The notes beneath the pieces are model-generated. The model was given only the letters and a program-made list of their open reading frames with translations. It ran no database searches and had not been told where the DNA came from. DNA of 64,000 nucleotides from assembly GCF_039939195.1 (NCBI RefSeq), contig NZ_JBDUUH010000016.1:1-64000 (forward strand), given 5' to 3'. The position numbers were made by a program, and so were the translations under genes. The DNA comes from Foliimonas ilicis (lineage in GTDB: Bacteria; Pseudomonadota; Alphaproteobacteria; Rhizobiales; Rhizobiaceae). Of the stretch, positions 43,967 through 52,659 are shown piece after piece (position 1 is the first letter of the stretch; every line of letters starts with the position of its first letter).

Positions 43967-44398
43967 ATGACAGGCGTAGTGGTGCGCAAGGCGGCTATTT
44001 CCCGCGAATATGCGCAGAAAATGATCGATCGGGCTCTGGAGCGGGCGGCGGAACTCGAAAAGAACGTCTCCATCGCAGTGGTCGATGACGGCGGATATCT
44101 TATCGCCTTCACCCGTATGAACGCTGCCAATCCGTCGAGCGTCAAGATCGCAATCGACAAGGCCTTCACGGCGGCAACCACGCGGATTGCGACCCATAAA
44201 TGGTTCGACATCATCGAGAACGATGCGCCACTGCGAGCCGGTGCTGCCATCGGTGTTGAGCGCCTGATCGTCTTCGGCGGTGGTCAGCCGATCCTGCACG
44301 ATGGCCTTTGCGTCGGTGCTATCGGCGTCAGCGGCGGTCACTGGACTGGCGATACGGATATCGGAACGGCTGCTCTGGCGATCCTAGACGGTATCTAA
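43967..44398 (+). CDS. GlcG/HbpS family protein
   Basis: A 143-residue protein of the GlcG/HbpS fold (ISREYAQKMIDRALERAAEL, VAVVDDGGYLIAF-like core with IAVVDDGGYLIAFTRM, and GVIGVSGG-like GAIGVSGGHWTGD). Such proteins accompany glycolate, propanediol and other catabolic operons; their biochemical role is mostly unclear and some bind haem or corrinoids. AAAGGTTAGG lies upstream of the ATG. It shares the operon with the dehydrogenase and epimerase genes. Confidence 0.85.
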   Translation: MTGVVVRKAAISREYAQKMIDRALERAAELEKNVSIAVVDDGGYLIAFTRMNAANPSSVKIAIDKAFTAATTRIATHKWFDIIENDAPLRAGAAIGVERLIVFGGGQPILHDGLCVGAIGVSGGHWTGDTDIGTAALAILDGI

Positions 44399-44462
44399 CC
44401 CTAACGCCGGTGCGAACGACACCGCCGCACCGGCCGGCATTATCTGCGAAGGAGGAGTCGCA

Positions 44463-45266
44463 ATGTTTCGAACATCTTTTCACTCGGGGTTCCTGACGGA
44501 TTGTACCGCCACCGAGGCAGTCCGCATGATCCGCGATCACGGATACGATGCCGCCGAACTCAATGCCGAGACATTGCCGTGGGCAAGAGGGCATATCGGC
44601 CCGGATACGTCGGCAAATACTCGCGCGGAGCTGGCTCGTCTCGGCCCCTTCTCGGCGATCAGCGCCCACAATTCCGACTTCGGGCTGACGGATGTGTCCC
44701 GACGCGAGGCTGCGGTCGACTGGACCTTGAAGCTTATCGAGCAGGCACCTGACTATGGCGTCGACATTGTCCACGTCATTCCCGGCAACGATGCCGATCT
44801 CGAAAGCCTCTACGCCTCCTTGTCTGCCGCGGCGGAAGCCGCTGAGAAGATTCGCGTGACGCTGGCGTTGGAACCGATCGTCGGCCAGCGAATCGGCACG
44901 ACTGACGGTGCACTTGCCGCGATCCAGCGTGTTCCGGGCCTGAAGATCAATTTCGATCCCTCTCATCTCCAAGTGATGGAGCATGATATTCCCAATGCCA
45001 TCTCCCGGCTCGGCGCGCATGCTTGCCATGTACATATCAAGGATGCGACTGGACATCCCGATGAATGGGCCTTCGTCAAGCTCGGGACCGGCGACATCGA
45101 TTTCGTCGGGATGTTTGGAACGCTCGCGGCAAAAGACTTCGACGGCCATGTGTCGGTGGAACACGAAAGCCATTGGTTTTCCGATGACGACCGTCCTGTC
45201 AGCCAGGTTCTGAGCGAGAGCCTTGCCTTCATCCACGATGCCGTCAAGCGTGCGGGAGTGCGCTGA
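44463..45266 (+). CDS. Sugar phosphate isomerase/epimerase (xylose isomerase-like TIM barrel)
   Basis: A 267-residue TIM-barrel protein of the AP endonuclease 2/xylose isomerase-like family. Metal and catalytic residues are suggested by the Glu in LALEPIVGQ, the Asp/His in KINFDPSHLQVM, HVHIKDATG and the late Glu in VSVEHESHW. Relatives epimerise or isomerise keto sugars or inosose (IolE/IolI-like), which is consistent with the IolD-like enzyme of this operon. GGAGGAG lies nine bases upstream of the ATG. Confidence 0.87.
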   Translation: MFRTSFHSGFLTDCTATEAVRMIRDHGYDAAELNAETLPWARGHIGPDTSANTRAELARLGPFSAISAHNSDFGLTDVSRREAAVDWTLKLIEQAPDYGVDIVHVIPGNDADLESLYASLSAAAEAAEKIRVTLALEPIVGQRIGTTDGALAAIQRVPGLKINFDPSHLQVMEHDIPNAISRLGAHACHVHIKDATGHPDEWAFVKLGTGDIDFVGMFGTLAAKDFDGHVSVEHESHWFSDDDRPVSQVLSESLAFIHDAVKRAGVR

Positions 45267-45268
45267 CC

Positions 45269-45964
45269 ATGGACTACACGCTTCAGTTCGACCTGACCGC
45301 AGAAGACTGGTTTCTCTTGCTCAACGGAGCATGGCGGACGATCGTTTTTTCGGTTGGTGGCATGATCGTCGGGCTCGCAATCGGCATTCTCTGTGCGATC
45401 TGGCGGGTCAGCGGCAATGTGGTTCTGAGGTCGGTCGCCGGCGTGTATGTCGAATTCATCCGTAATACGCCAATCCTTGTGCAGCTCTTCATCGTTTATT
45501 TCGGGCTGCCGACGCTGGGTATTCGCCTGTCGGCCGATACGGCCGCGATGATTGCACTGATCTTCAACTTCGGGGCCTATGCGACCGAAATCGTTCGTGC
45601 CGGCATCGAAGCTATACCGCGCGGCCAAATCGAGGCGGCGCAGTCGCTCGGCCTGTCGCGGTGGGAGATCTATCGTTATGTAGTGATCCTGCCGGCACTG
45701 GAGCGTGTCTATCCCTCTCTCGGCAGCCAGTTCACGCTGCTTATGCTGGGGACCAGCATCATCTCGGTGATAGGTGCCAGTGAATTAACGGCCGCGGCCA
45801 ATTCGGTGCAGTCTCTGAACTTCCGAAGCTTCGAAGTCTATCTGATCGCTACGGGAATGTATCTCATTTTGACGCTCGGTTTCCGGATGCTTTTGTCCTT
45901 CGTGTCCGTGCTGCTCTTCCCCCGCCGGCGTGCCGTCGGCGTAGCCTCACAGCAGGTGGCATAA
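45269..45964 (+). CDS. ABC transporter permease, polar amino acid type (HisQ/M-like)
   Basis: A 231-residue permease with five or six membrane segments and the PAAT signature FIRNTPILVQLFIVYFGLP plus the EAA loop EAAQSLGLSRWEIYRYV. PAAT importers carry amino acids, opines and some amino sugars. The gene starts 2 bases after the epimerase stop, so it belongs to the operon. It pairs with the next permease. Confidence 0.92.
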   Translation: MDYTLQFDLTAEDWFLLLNGAWRTIVFSVGGMIVGLAIGILCAIWRVSGNVVLRSVAGVYVEFIRNTPILVQLFIVYFGLPTLGIRLSADTAAMIALIFNFGAYATEIVRAGIEAIPRGQIEAAQSLGLSRWEIYRYVVILPALERVYPSLGSQFTLLMLGTSIISVIGASELTAAANSVQSLNFRSFEVYLIATGMYLILTLGFRMLLSFVSVLLFPRRRAVGVASQQVA

Positions 45965-45965
45965 G

Positions 45966-46631
45966 ATGCGTGAATTTGCTCTCATCGATCTTTGGCAGAT
46001 GGTCCAGGCTGCGCAGTGGACTTTGATCCTCACCGTCATTGCGTTCGTGGGCGGCGGCTTTGTCGGGGTGTTCATCACGCTGATGCGGATTTCCCGCATC
46101 GCTGTCGTTCGGCGATTCGCCCAGCTCTATATCCTGGTGCTGCAGGGAACGCCGCTGCTTATGCAAATCTTTCTGGCCTATTTCGGCATGGCCCTTCTGG
46201 GCATCGATCTGCCGCCGATCATCTCCGCCGGCATTGCGCTAACCGCTTATGCCAGCGCTTTTTTCGGCGAGATTTGGCGTGGTGCAGTCGAGTCCATACC
46301 CAAACCGCAATGGGAAGGATCCGCATCGCTGGGTCTGAACCGCCTGGAGCAAATCCGCTACGTTATCGCGCCACAAGCGATCCGGATCGCTCTGCCGCCG
46401 ACCGTCGGCTTTGCAGTGCAGATAGTTAAAAATACGTCGCTGGCGGCAATCATCGGGCTGACAGAAGTCACGCGTGTCGCCCAGTTCATCAACAACGTTC
46501 TCATCGACCCGATCACAATCTTCGGAACGGCGGCGGCGATTTATTTTGTCATCTGTTTTCCGCTGTCCATGCTCAGTCGCTATTTCGAGAGGAAAGTCCA
46601 TGTCGATCGTTCAAGTGTCAAAAGTTTCTAA
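45966..46631 (+). CDS. ABC transporter permease, polar amino acid type
   Basis: A 221-residue permease, the partner of the previous one, with LYILVLQGTPLLMQIFLAYF and the EAA loop WEGSASLGLNRLEQIRYV. The last 32 bases overlap the start of the ATPase gene. It forms a heterodimer with the previous gene product at the inner membrane. Confidence 0.92.
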   Translation: MREFALIDLWQMVQAAQWTLILTVIAFVGGGFVGVFITLMRISRIAVVRRFAQLYILVLQGTPLLMQIFLAYFGMALLGIDLPPIISAGIALTAYASAFFGEIWRGAVESIPKPQWEGSASLGLNRLEQIRYVIAPQAIRIALPPTVGFAVQIVKNTSLAAIIGLTEVTRVAQFINNVLIDPITIFGTAAAIYFVICFPLSMLSRYFERKVHVDRSSVKSF

Positions 46632-47331
46632 GAGTTACGGCGCGGTCGAGGTTCTCCACGACGTCTCTTTCGACGTGTCACGTGGCAGTGTTGTAGTGCT
46701 CATCGGCCGCAGCGGTTCGGGCAAGAGTACGATACTTCGCTGTATGAATGGCCTGGAGACCTTCAGCGCCGGCGAAATTAAGATCGCCGGTCACACGCTC
46801 AGCGAGACCGGCACGAACCTGCGGCTGTTGCGGCAGGACGTTGGCATCGTCTTCCAGCATTACAATCTCTTCCCGCATCTGACGGTCGAGAAGAACATCA
46901 CGCTCGCGCTAAAGGTGGTGAAGAGCATACCCGGCGATGCTTGCCGCGAAATCGCCGAGCGGGTGCTGCATCAAGTCGGCCTTATCGACAAGATCGGTTC
47001 CTACCCGGAACAGCTTTCCGGCGGACAACAGCAGCGTGTCGCCATTGCCCGTTCGCTGGCCATGTCGCCAAAGGTGATGTTGTTCGACGAAGTGACATCG
47101 GCGCTCGATCCGGAATTGAAGGAAGAAGTTCTCAAAGTCGTCGAAAGTCTCGCGGAGCAGGGTATGACCATGCTGATGGTGACGCACGAAATGAACTTCG
47201 CCCGGCATGTCGCCGACAAGCTGATCTTCATGCAGGGCGGGCGCATCCATGAGGAAGGAGATGCCGCCGAGCTCTTCAAAAATCCGCGGACGCCGGAATT
47301 GCGTCAGTTCATCTCGAGCAGAGTGATCTGA
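46600..47331 (+). CDS. ABC transporter ATP-binding protein, GlnQ/HisP-like
   Basis: A 243-residue ATPase: Walker A GRSGSGKST, Q-loop VFQHYNLFPHLTV, signature LSGGQQQRVAIARSL, Walker B VMLFDEVTSALDPEL, and MVTHEMNFARHV. ATG 46600, preceded by GAGAGGAAAG, gives the usual GlnQ length; the frame upstream runs inside the permease gene and has no family match. It is the energy source of the importer. Confidence 0.93.
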   Translation: MSIVQVSKVSKSYGAVEVLHDVSFDVSRGSVVVLIGRSGSGKSTILRCMNGLETFSAGEIKIAGHTLSETGTNLRLLRQDVGIVFQHYNLFPHLTVEKNITLALKVVKSIPGDACREIAERVLHQVGLIDKIGSYPEQLSGGQQQRVAIARSLAMSPKVMLFDEVTSALDPELKEEVLKVVESLAEQGMTMLMVTHEMNFARHVADKLIFMQGGRIHEEGDAAELFKNPRTPELRQFISSRVI

Positions 47332-47408
47332 AGGCATGTGCAGCAGAACCTAGTGAAGCAACAACCGAACCGCATCAAGCCTAAGACAAATTCAGGAGGA
47401 GGAATACA

Positions 47409-48215
47409 ATGTCTATCGAGAAAGCAATGAAAACACTTTGCGTCACCGCAGCATTGATCATTGGACTAGCGGTAACTGCCGGCGCTCAGTCAGTTGAAGA
47501 GATCAAGGCGAGGGGTAAAATTCTCGTCGCCATGGACCTCGGCTCGCCACCGTATGCGTTCACAAACGCCGAACAGCAGCCGCAGGGCTCGGACATCGAA
47601 GCCGCACAATTGCTGGCGAAGGACATGGGCGTAGAGCTGGAAATCGTGCCGACAAATGGGCAGGGTCGGATCCCGGCGCTTTTGAGCAAGAAAGCCGATG
47701 TCGTGATCGCAACATTCAGCTACACCCCCGAACGAGCGAAGACTGTTGCTTTCTCCGATCCCTATTCCTTCACCCGCTCGGTGATATTCGCCGAGAAAGA
47801 TTTACCCATCGCCAGCCTCGAGGATCTGGTTGGCAAGAAGACCGGCGTTGCGCGTGGTACGACGCCGGATCAGCAACTGGGCAAGCTTCTGCCAAGCGGC
47901 GCCGAAATCGTCCGCTATGACGACGATGCAACGACGATTGCTGCGCTCGCCTCGGGTCAGATCGATGCGCTCGGCACGGCTGACAACCGCTTCCTTACGT
48001 TGGAAGAGCGTTTTCCTGGGCGTTTTGAGATCAAGTACGAAGTTGACCAATACTACCTTGGTGTCGGCCTTCGTCTGGGTAATCCGGAACTTCTGGCTTG
48101 GCTGAACGCCTGGGTTGCCACCAATATGGACAACAATACTCTGCCAATGATCTACGAAAAATGGCTGAAGCAGCCTCTGCCGAAGCTGCCAAAACTCAGC
48201 GAGATCGGTCAGTGA
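47409..48215 (+). CDS. Polar amino acid ABC transporter substrate-binding protein
   Basis: A 268-residue family 3 periplasmic binding protein. A signal peptide (LCVTAALIIGLAVTAGA, cut near GAQS) is followed by IKARGKILVAMDLGSPPYAF and FSYTPERAKTVAFSDPYSF, which shape the ligand pocket. AGGAGGAGG lies just upstream of the ATG. The pocket type is that of amino acids and related ammonium compounds, which makes a nitrogen-containing substrate likely for an operon whose enzymes resemble cyclitol and sugar-acid metabolism. A strong hairpin follows the stop. Confidence 0.92.
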   Translation: MSIEKAMKTLCVTAALIIGLAVTAGAQSVEEIKARGKILVAMDLGSPPYAFTNAEQQPQGSDIEAAQLLAKDMGVELEIVPTNGQGRIPALLSKKADVVIATFSYTPERAKTVAFSDPYSFTRSVIFAEKDLPIASLEDLVGKKTGVARGTTPDQQLGKLLPSGAEIVRYDDDATTIAALASGQIDALGTADNRFLTLEERFPGRFEIKYEVDQYYLGVGLRLGNPELLAWLNAWVATNMDNNTLPMIYEKWLKQPLPKLPKLSEIGQ

Positions 48216-48232
48216 GTTTCAGGCTTATCGAG

Positions 48233-48257
48233 GCACCGGCGACTTGTGAGCCGGTGC
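48233..48257 (+). terminator. Operon-end hairpin
   Basis: GCACCGGC (48233-48240) pairs perfectly with GCCGGTGC (48250-48257) across a nine-base loop, 18 bases after the stop of the binding-protein gene. Only two T follow, so it is a likely but T-poor terminator. Confidence 0.6.
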
Positions 48258-48891
48258 TTACAACCCGCTCTTGGCAAAAAGGCATCCACTTCGCGTCCGC
48301 TCGAAAGCCGTACTTGACTCAAGAATGCAAGAACCCCTTGAATGAGATCGGCGGAAATCGCGGAGTGCCGAGTGTGCTTTTCAAAAAGCAGTGAGTAATT
48401 TCAGCGGATTGTGATTCACTCGGATTACTGGGATTCGACGGAGATGATGCCCTGGACCGAAACCGCTCGGCTGCACTATGAACGGAGCTGCCCGCGCTAT
48501 GCAAGCGACCTGATGGATGGGAGTTAACATTGTTCGGGTCCTTGATGCCGTCACCGAGTGGCATTTAGGCATCCGAGCAATACGGAGCTGCGCGAAGTGC
48601 TGATGCGCTTTTGTATATGGGCTCTTCGGGCGGCGCATGGCGCTTTTGCCGCCGTTCTCGATAGTGCGAAATACTTCTATCGCTAGCGTGACGATGGCCT
48701 GCAACTGTGGGCCGGTGACGGGAAGATTAATGAACTGTTAGGCAAACGTCTGCGGCGAGAAATCGCCGCGCCATTAAAGTCGCCGCTTCTCGACCCATGC
48801 GGCAAGGATTCGCTAGCTACTGTCGTGACCCGCCGTGAACATTGCCTGCGACAGAATGGGACTCGAAAGAGTAGGCGCCGCTATCTCGTTG
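48258..48891. other. Intergenic, no gene recognised
   Basis: About 630 bases between two convergent transcription units. Short frames on both strands lack ribosome sites and family resemblance; some stretches may be old coding debris. Confidence 0.4.
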
Positions 48892-49803
48892 TCAATGCCA
48901 GGATAGCATGGCTTCTCGCACGCGTTCGATCAATCGGCTGCTGGCGGTACTTGGTCGGTAGCCCGGTTTTGTGATGATAGCCATCTTCCGCCGCATACTC
49001 GGCTCAACAATCTCGAGAACGCGTACCTTTTCCCGCTGGCGGATTTCCTGCAGCGACGTTCGCGGCAGGATGGCGGCACCGAGACCGGCTTCCGCCATTG
49101 CGATGATGGTCGTCACTTGAATGAACTGATAGCGGCTGTTGAGCTCGACGCCGCATTCTGCTGCAGCGGTTTCGATCAGGCGGCGCATCGCAGTCGCCGA
49201 CGTCGAGAGCAACAGAGGTAATTCGACGAGGTCCCGAAAGGAAATCCGCCTCCGGCCATCCGTGAGCGCGATGGGAACGACGGCGTAAAGCGATTCCTCC
49301 AGTATTATTTCATAGTCGAAGCGCTTTTCGTTCGATAGAGGTCCGAGTGCGAAATCGACTTCTCCGCCGTCCAGAGCATGCAGAAGGTCGCGTGATGTCA
49401 ATTCCCTGACATTGACCGAGATCTCCGGATAGTCACGAACATAGCCCTCAAGGATGCTCGGGAGGTGCTCAGACGCAATACTGGAGGAACAGGCCAGAGA
49501 AACACGGCTGTTGCGAATATCGGCTGCTTCGCGAAGCCTGCGTATACCCAAACCCAGTTCGTTCAGCGCAAATTTTGCGCACTCAAGCAACTCTCGGCCT
49601 TCATCTGACAACTTGACCGTGCGCGTAGTGCGGTGAAATAGCACCACGCCGAGTTGCGCTTCCAAAGTCGCCACTTGCGAGCTGATAGCTGAGTGGGACC
49701 GGTTCAGGTGTGTTGCAGCGACCCGGAAGCTACCATGATCCGCCACGGTGAGAAACGCCTGCAACAACTTTAAGTTCACGCTTGCGATGGCCTCAACACT
49801 CAT
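48892..49803 (-). CDS. LysR-family transcriptional regulator
   Basis: A 303-residue LysR protein. The HTH at ~8-66 reads LKLLQAFLTVADHGSFRVAA, HSAISSQVATLEAQLGVVLFHRTTRTVKL. The effector domain follows with ISVNVRELTSRDLLHAL and AEAGLGAAILPRTSL. ATG 49803 has GGGGAGAAGGTGG upstream and is preferred to the open-frame start at 49959, which lies inside the divergent promoter region. It is divergent from the enolase-superfamily gene at 49940, the classic LysR arrangement, so it probably controls the 49940-55382 operon. Confidence 0.92.
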   Translation of the reverse strand: MSVEAIASVNLKLLQAFLTVADHGSFRVAATHLNRSHSAISSQVATLEAQLGVVLFHRTTRTVKLSDEGRELLECAKFALNELGLGIRRLREAADIRNSRVSLACSSSIASEHLPSILEGYVRDYPEISVNVRELTSRDLLHALDGGEVDFALGPLSNEKRFDYEIILEESLYAVVPIALTDGRRRISFRDLVELPLLLSTSATAMRRLIETAAAECGVELNSRYQFIQVTTIIAMAEAGLGAAILPRTSLQEIRQREKVRVLEIVEPSMRRKMAIITKPGYRPSTASSRLIERVREAMLSWH

Positions 49804-49939
49804 TCCACCTTCTCCCCTCATTGGTCGATTAAACGTCCAATCGGCAGGTTTTTCAAGTTTGTCCTTCCAAAGAAGGCGTCTTACTGTTCGAACAACCCTC
49901 GCTGAGTTGAAGGGGTAGCTATTATACGGAGGAAAGAAA

Positions 49940-51088
49940 TTGCGGATCGCCAATATCACCGCATCGCTTCATCGCCATGACATTGTGCTGCCGGACATTC
50001 CAGACTCCGTCGAGACGCGTATGTTCGTGTTCGTCGAGGTGGAGACGGACACGGGCCTGAAGGGTATGGGCGTCACCGGCCAGTTTCTGCCGTGGGCCAT
50101 CATCCCATGTATCACCCAGCAGATCGCCCCCCTCATCAAGGGCCTCGATCCCATTCACACGGAGAAGATTCACGATCTCATCTGGAGTCGTATCAACAAC
50201 CGCGCCTACACTGGCGTCATCTCCCACGCGCTGTCGGCTGTTGACATTGCTCTATGGGATCTTCGCGGCAAAGCGGAGGGGCGCACTGTCGCCGAACTGG
50301 TGGGGGGATATTCCGACGCTGCGCCGACCTACGCCACCTTTGGCTATCCGTTCTTCGACGAGCATCAGATAGCCGATTATGGAAAGAAATTCGTCGCTGA
50401 TGGGCACAGGATGCTGAAGATGGTTGTCGGTGCAGAGCCAAAGCGCACATGGCGCGACGATGTTCGACGCGTGCAATTCGCACGCGAAGCGATCGGCCCC
50501 GAAATTGCCCTGATGATCGACGCCAACTGCTGGTACGGTCCGCACGAGGCTCGAATGCTCGCCCAGGCGGTCGAGGACTGCAATCTTCATTGGTTCGAAG
50601 AGCCGGTGAAGCACAACGACCCTCGCAGCCTCGCCGACCTCCGTTCGCAGGTGCGGGTGCCGATCTCGTCAGGTCAGAACAACGGTCACCGATTCAGTCA
50701 CCGCGATCTGATTACCCACCAGGCAGTGGACGTGATTCAGCCAAACGTCCTTTACTGCGGCGGCTTCACGGAAGCCCTGAAGGTCGCCCACATGGCGCAA
50801 GCCTTCAACCTAACCATGTCGAATGGCGGCGGATGGCCGATCTTCAACGCCCATCTTCTGTGCGGTGTGGCCAACGGCGGGCCGGTCGAGTTTCATTACG
50901 GCATGTGGCAGACGGGCAAGCGATTCTTCAAGGGAACCCCCGACCCGAAGGACGGCCGCATGCAGCTCTCCGACGTTCCGGGTCTCGGCTACGAGCCCGA
51001 CTACGACCAACTGAGGGACGCGCTTGTGCGCGATCCGTCGGAGGTCTCGTTGGAGGGGCGGGACGCACACGGTTACCTCATTCGATAG
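49940..51088 (+). CDS. Mandelate racemase/muconate lactonizing enzyme family protein, unusual active site
   Basis: A 382-residue enolase-superfamily protein with capping domain (~1-125) and barrel. The first two metal ligands look intact: Asp in MIDANCWYG (D194) and Glu in WFEEPVKHND. The third position is Gln (SGQNNG, Q246) rather than Glu, the KxK base pair is KMV (K160, V162), and the Asp/His dyad positions read QPN and SNGGGW. Sugar-acid dehydratases of the superfamily vary at these points, so it may be a dehydratase or isomerase of a special subgroup. The start is TTG 49940 with GGAGGAAAG just upstream. It leads the TctCBA operon. Confidence 0.85.
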   Translation: MRIANITASLHRHDIVLPDIPDSVETRMFVFVEVETDTGLKGMGVTGQFLPWAIIPCITQQIAPLIKGLDPIHTEKIHDLIWSRINNRAYTGVISHALSAVDIALWDLRGKAEGRTVAELVGGYSDAAPTYATFGYPFFDEHQIADYGKKFVADGHRMLKMVVGAEPKRTWRDDVRRVQFAREAIGPEIALMIDANCWYGPHEARMLAQAVEDCNLHWFEEPVKHNDPRSLADLRSQVRVPISSGQNNGHRFSHRDLITHQAVDVIQPNVLYCGGFTEALKVAHMAQAFNLTMSNGGGWPIFNAHLLCGVANGGPVEFHYGMWQTGKRFFKGTPDPKDGRMQLSDVPGLGYEPDYDQLRDALVRDPSEVSLEGRDAHGYLIR

Positions 51089-51111
51089 CCTTAATTCCTG
51101 GGGAGGAAACA

Positions 51112-52083
51112 ATGAAAAAGTGCATTTGGAGAAGCATCACTGCGGCAACTTTGATCGCCTCCGTGGCAGCGGTCGCGGCATTCGTGCGGCCGGCGGCGGC
51201 GCAGGATTATCCTGAAAGGGACATCCAGTACATCGTGCAGTCCGGCGTCGGCGGAGGCAGCGATATTTTGGCACGTACCCTCGCGAAGGTCCTGAGGGAG
51301 GAGAATTTAACATCTGCCCGGGTCCTGGTTGAGAACCGGCCGGGCGGTGCCGGGGCGATCGCCTACAATTACATCGCCCAGCAAAGCGGTAATCCCTACA
51401 TACTCGGAGGGGTCGGCGTCAGCTTCTTTACCACACCGCTGCTCGGCAATTCAGCTATCAACTACAAGAGCTTCACCCCGCTCGCAGGGATCGCGCGCTC
51501 GCCCTACATCCTTGCGGTCAGAACCGGTTCGCCGATCGATTCGATTGACTACATCAAGGCTCACGCGGGACTGCGCGTCGGCACCGCCGCTGCGGTGTCC
51601 GATCCGACGCTTCTTGCCAACATGCTGTCGCAACAGACGGGTGCCGAGCTGAGGGTTGTGCCGTTCGATGGCGAGGGGGAAGTGCTGACTGCCATGCTGG
51701 GAGGTCATATAGATCTCGTTTTCGGCAATCCGAACGAAATCATCGAACAAGTAAAGGCGCGGGCTCTCACCCCGATCGCCGTCACCTCCAAGGAGCGCAT
51801 CCCCGCACTTCAGGACGTGCCGACCTTCCAGGAGCTCGGCGTCGAGATCGTCCACAGCCAGCTTCGCGGCGTCATAATGCCACCCGACCAGGACCCGGAA
51901 GTCATTCGATATTGGGAGGATGTCCTGCGCCGGGTCGCCGAAAGCGATGCCTGGAGGACGCAATATGTCGACCGTTTCAGCGAGGTGCCCGACTTTGTCG
52001 GCTCCGAGGCCTTCGCAGCCGAAATGGAGAAGACGAACACGCTCTATGACAGGATGATGCGCGAACTGAAAATAATTCAGTAA
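51112..52083 (+). CDS. tctC: Tripartite tricarboxylate transporter substrate-binding protein (TctC/Bug)
   Basis: A 323-residue Bug-type periplasmic binding protein. Signal peptide at 1-30 (LIASVAAVAAFVRPAAA), then YPERDIQYIVQSGVGGGSD, VENRPGGAGAIAYNY and KSFTPLAGIARSPYILAV, the typical Bug pocket text. Ligands are carboxylates. GGGGAGGAAAC precedes the ATG at 51112. A longer frame from 50449 runs through the previous gene and is not coding. It delivers a (di)carboxylate or sugar acid to TctAB. Confidence 0.92.
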   Translation: MKKCIWRSITAATLIASVAAVAAFVRPAAAQDYPERDIQYIVQSGVGGGSDILARTLAKVLREENLTSARVLVENRPGGAGAIAYNYIAQQSGNPYILGGVGVSFFTTPLLGNSAINYKSFTPLAGIARSPYILAVRTGSPIDSIDYIKAHAGLRVGTAAAVSDPTLLANMLSQQTGAELRVVPFDGEGEVLTAMLGGHIDLVFGNPNEIIEQVKARALTPIAVTSKERIPALQDVPTFQELGVEIVHSQLRGVIMPPDQDPEVIRYWEDVLRRVAESDAWRTQYVDRFSEVPDFVGSEAFAAEMEKTNTLYDRMMRELKIIQ

Positions 52084-52194
52084 GCCTCGGGCGTCTGCCG
52101 TTCCGGCCATGCCGGGCGGCAGGATTATTATCCATCCACGAGCCCCGCGCATCTTAGTCGCGCAGAGATCTCGCACATCGCGATCGAGTGTTTC

Positions 52195-52641
52195 ATGTTC
52201 TCATCTCACGTCACCGACAAAATCTTCTCTGCGCTCATTATTCTGCTCGGCGGATACATTGCGCTCACCGGCGTGCAACTCGGGTACATCCATCAGGGCA
52301 CGCCTGGCCCCGGATTCTTCCCGGCACTGGTCGGCATAGGGCTGGTGGCGCTGGCGCTCTGGAACATAGTGCGCGCAGCAAGGAACCGCCATCGCCTCCC
52401 CGACATTCTCAGGCGCGAAGCTGCGTATGTGGTTATGGCGTCGGCCGCCACCGCAGTCTTCGTTCCCTCTGCCTATGTCACGGGAATGCTGCCAGCAATC
52501 CTAGCCCTGATGCTTGCGATCGGTGCCCTATTCGGCCCGCGGGATCGTCGCTTCTATTCGATACTCGTCATCCTCTGCTTGATGATGACCGGCATGATCT
52601 ATCTAGTTTTCAACGTGTTGCTCGGCGTTCCGGCGCTCTGA
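52195..52641 (+). CDS. tctB: Tripartite tricarboxylate transporter small membrane subunit (TctB)
   Basis: A 148-residue protein with four hydrophobic helices (IFSALIILLGGYIAL, GPGFFPALVGIGLVAL, YVTGMLPAILALML, ILVILCLMMTGMIYLVF). GTPGPGFFPAL is characteristic of TctB. It lies between TctC and TctA, the canonical order. The gap of 111 bases from tctC is the largest in the operon. Confidence 0.9.
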   Translation: MFSSHVTDKIFSALIILLGGYIALTGVQLGYIHQGTPGPGFFPALVGIGLVALALWNIVRAARNRHRLPDILRREAAYVVMASAATAVFVPSAYVTGMLPAILALMLAIGALFGPRDRRFYSILVILCLMMTGMIYLVFNVLLGVPAL

Positions 52642-52659
52642 CCAATCCAGGAGGACGGA

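Noticed and set aside
48381..48704. 107-codon minus-strand frame
   Set aside because: No coding-like composition, ribosome site or family resemblance; probably chance.
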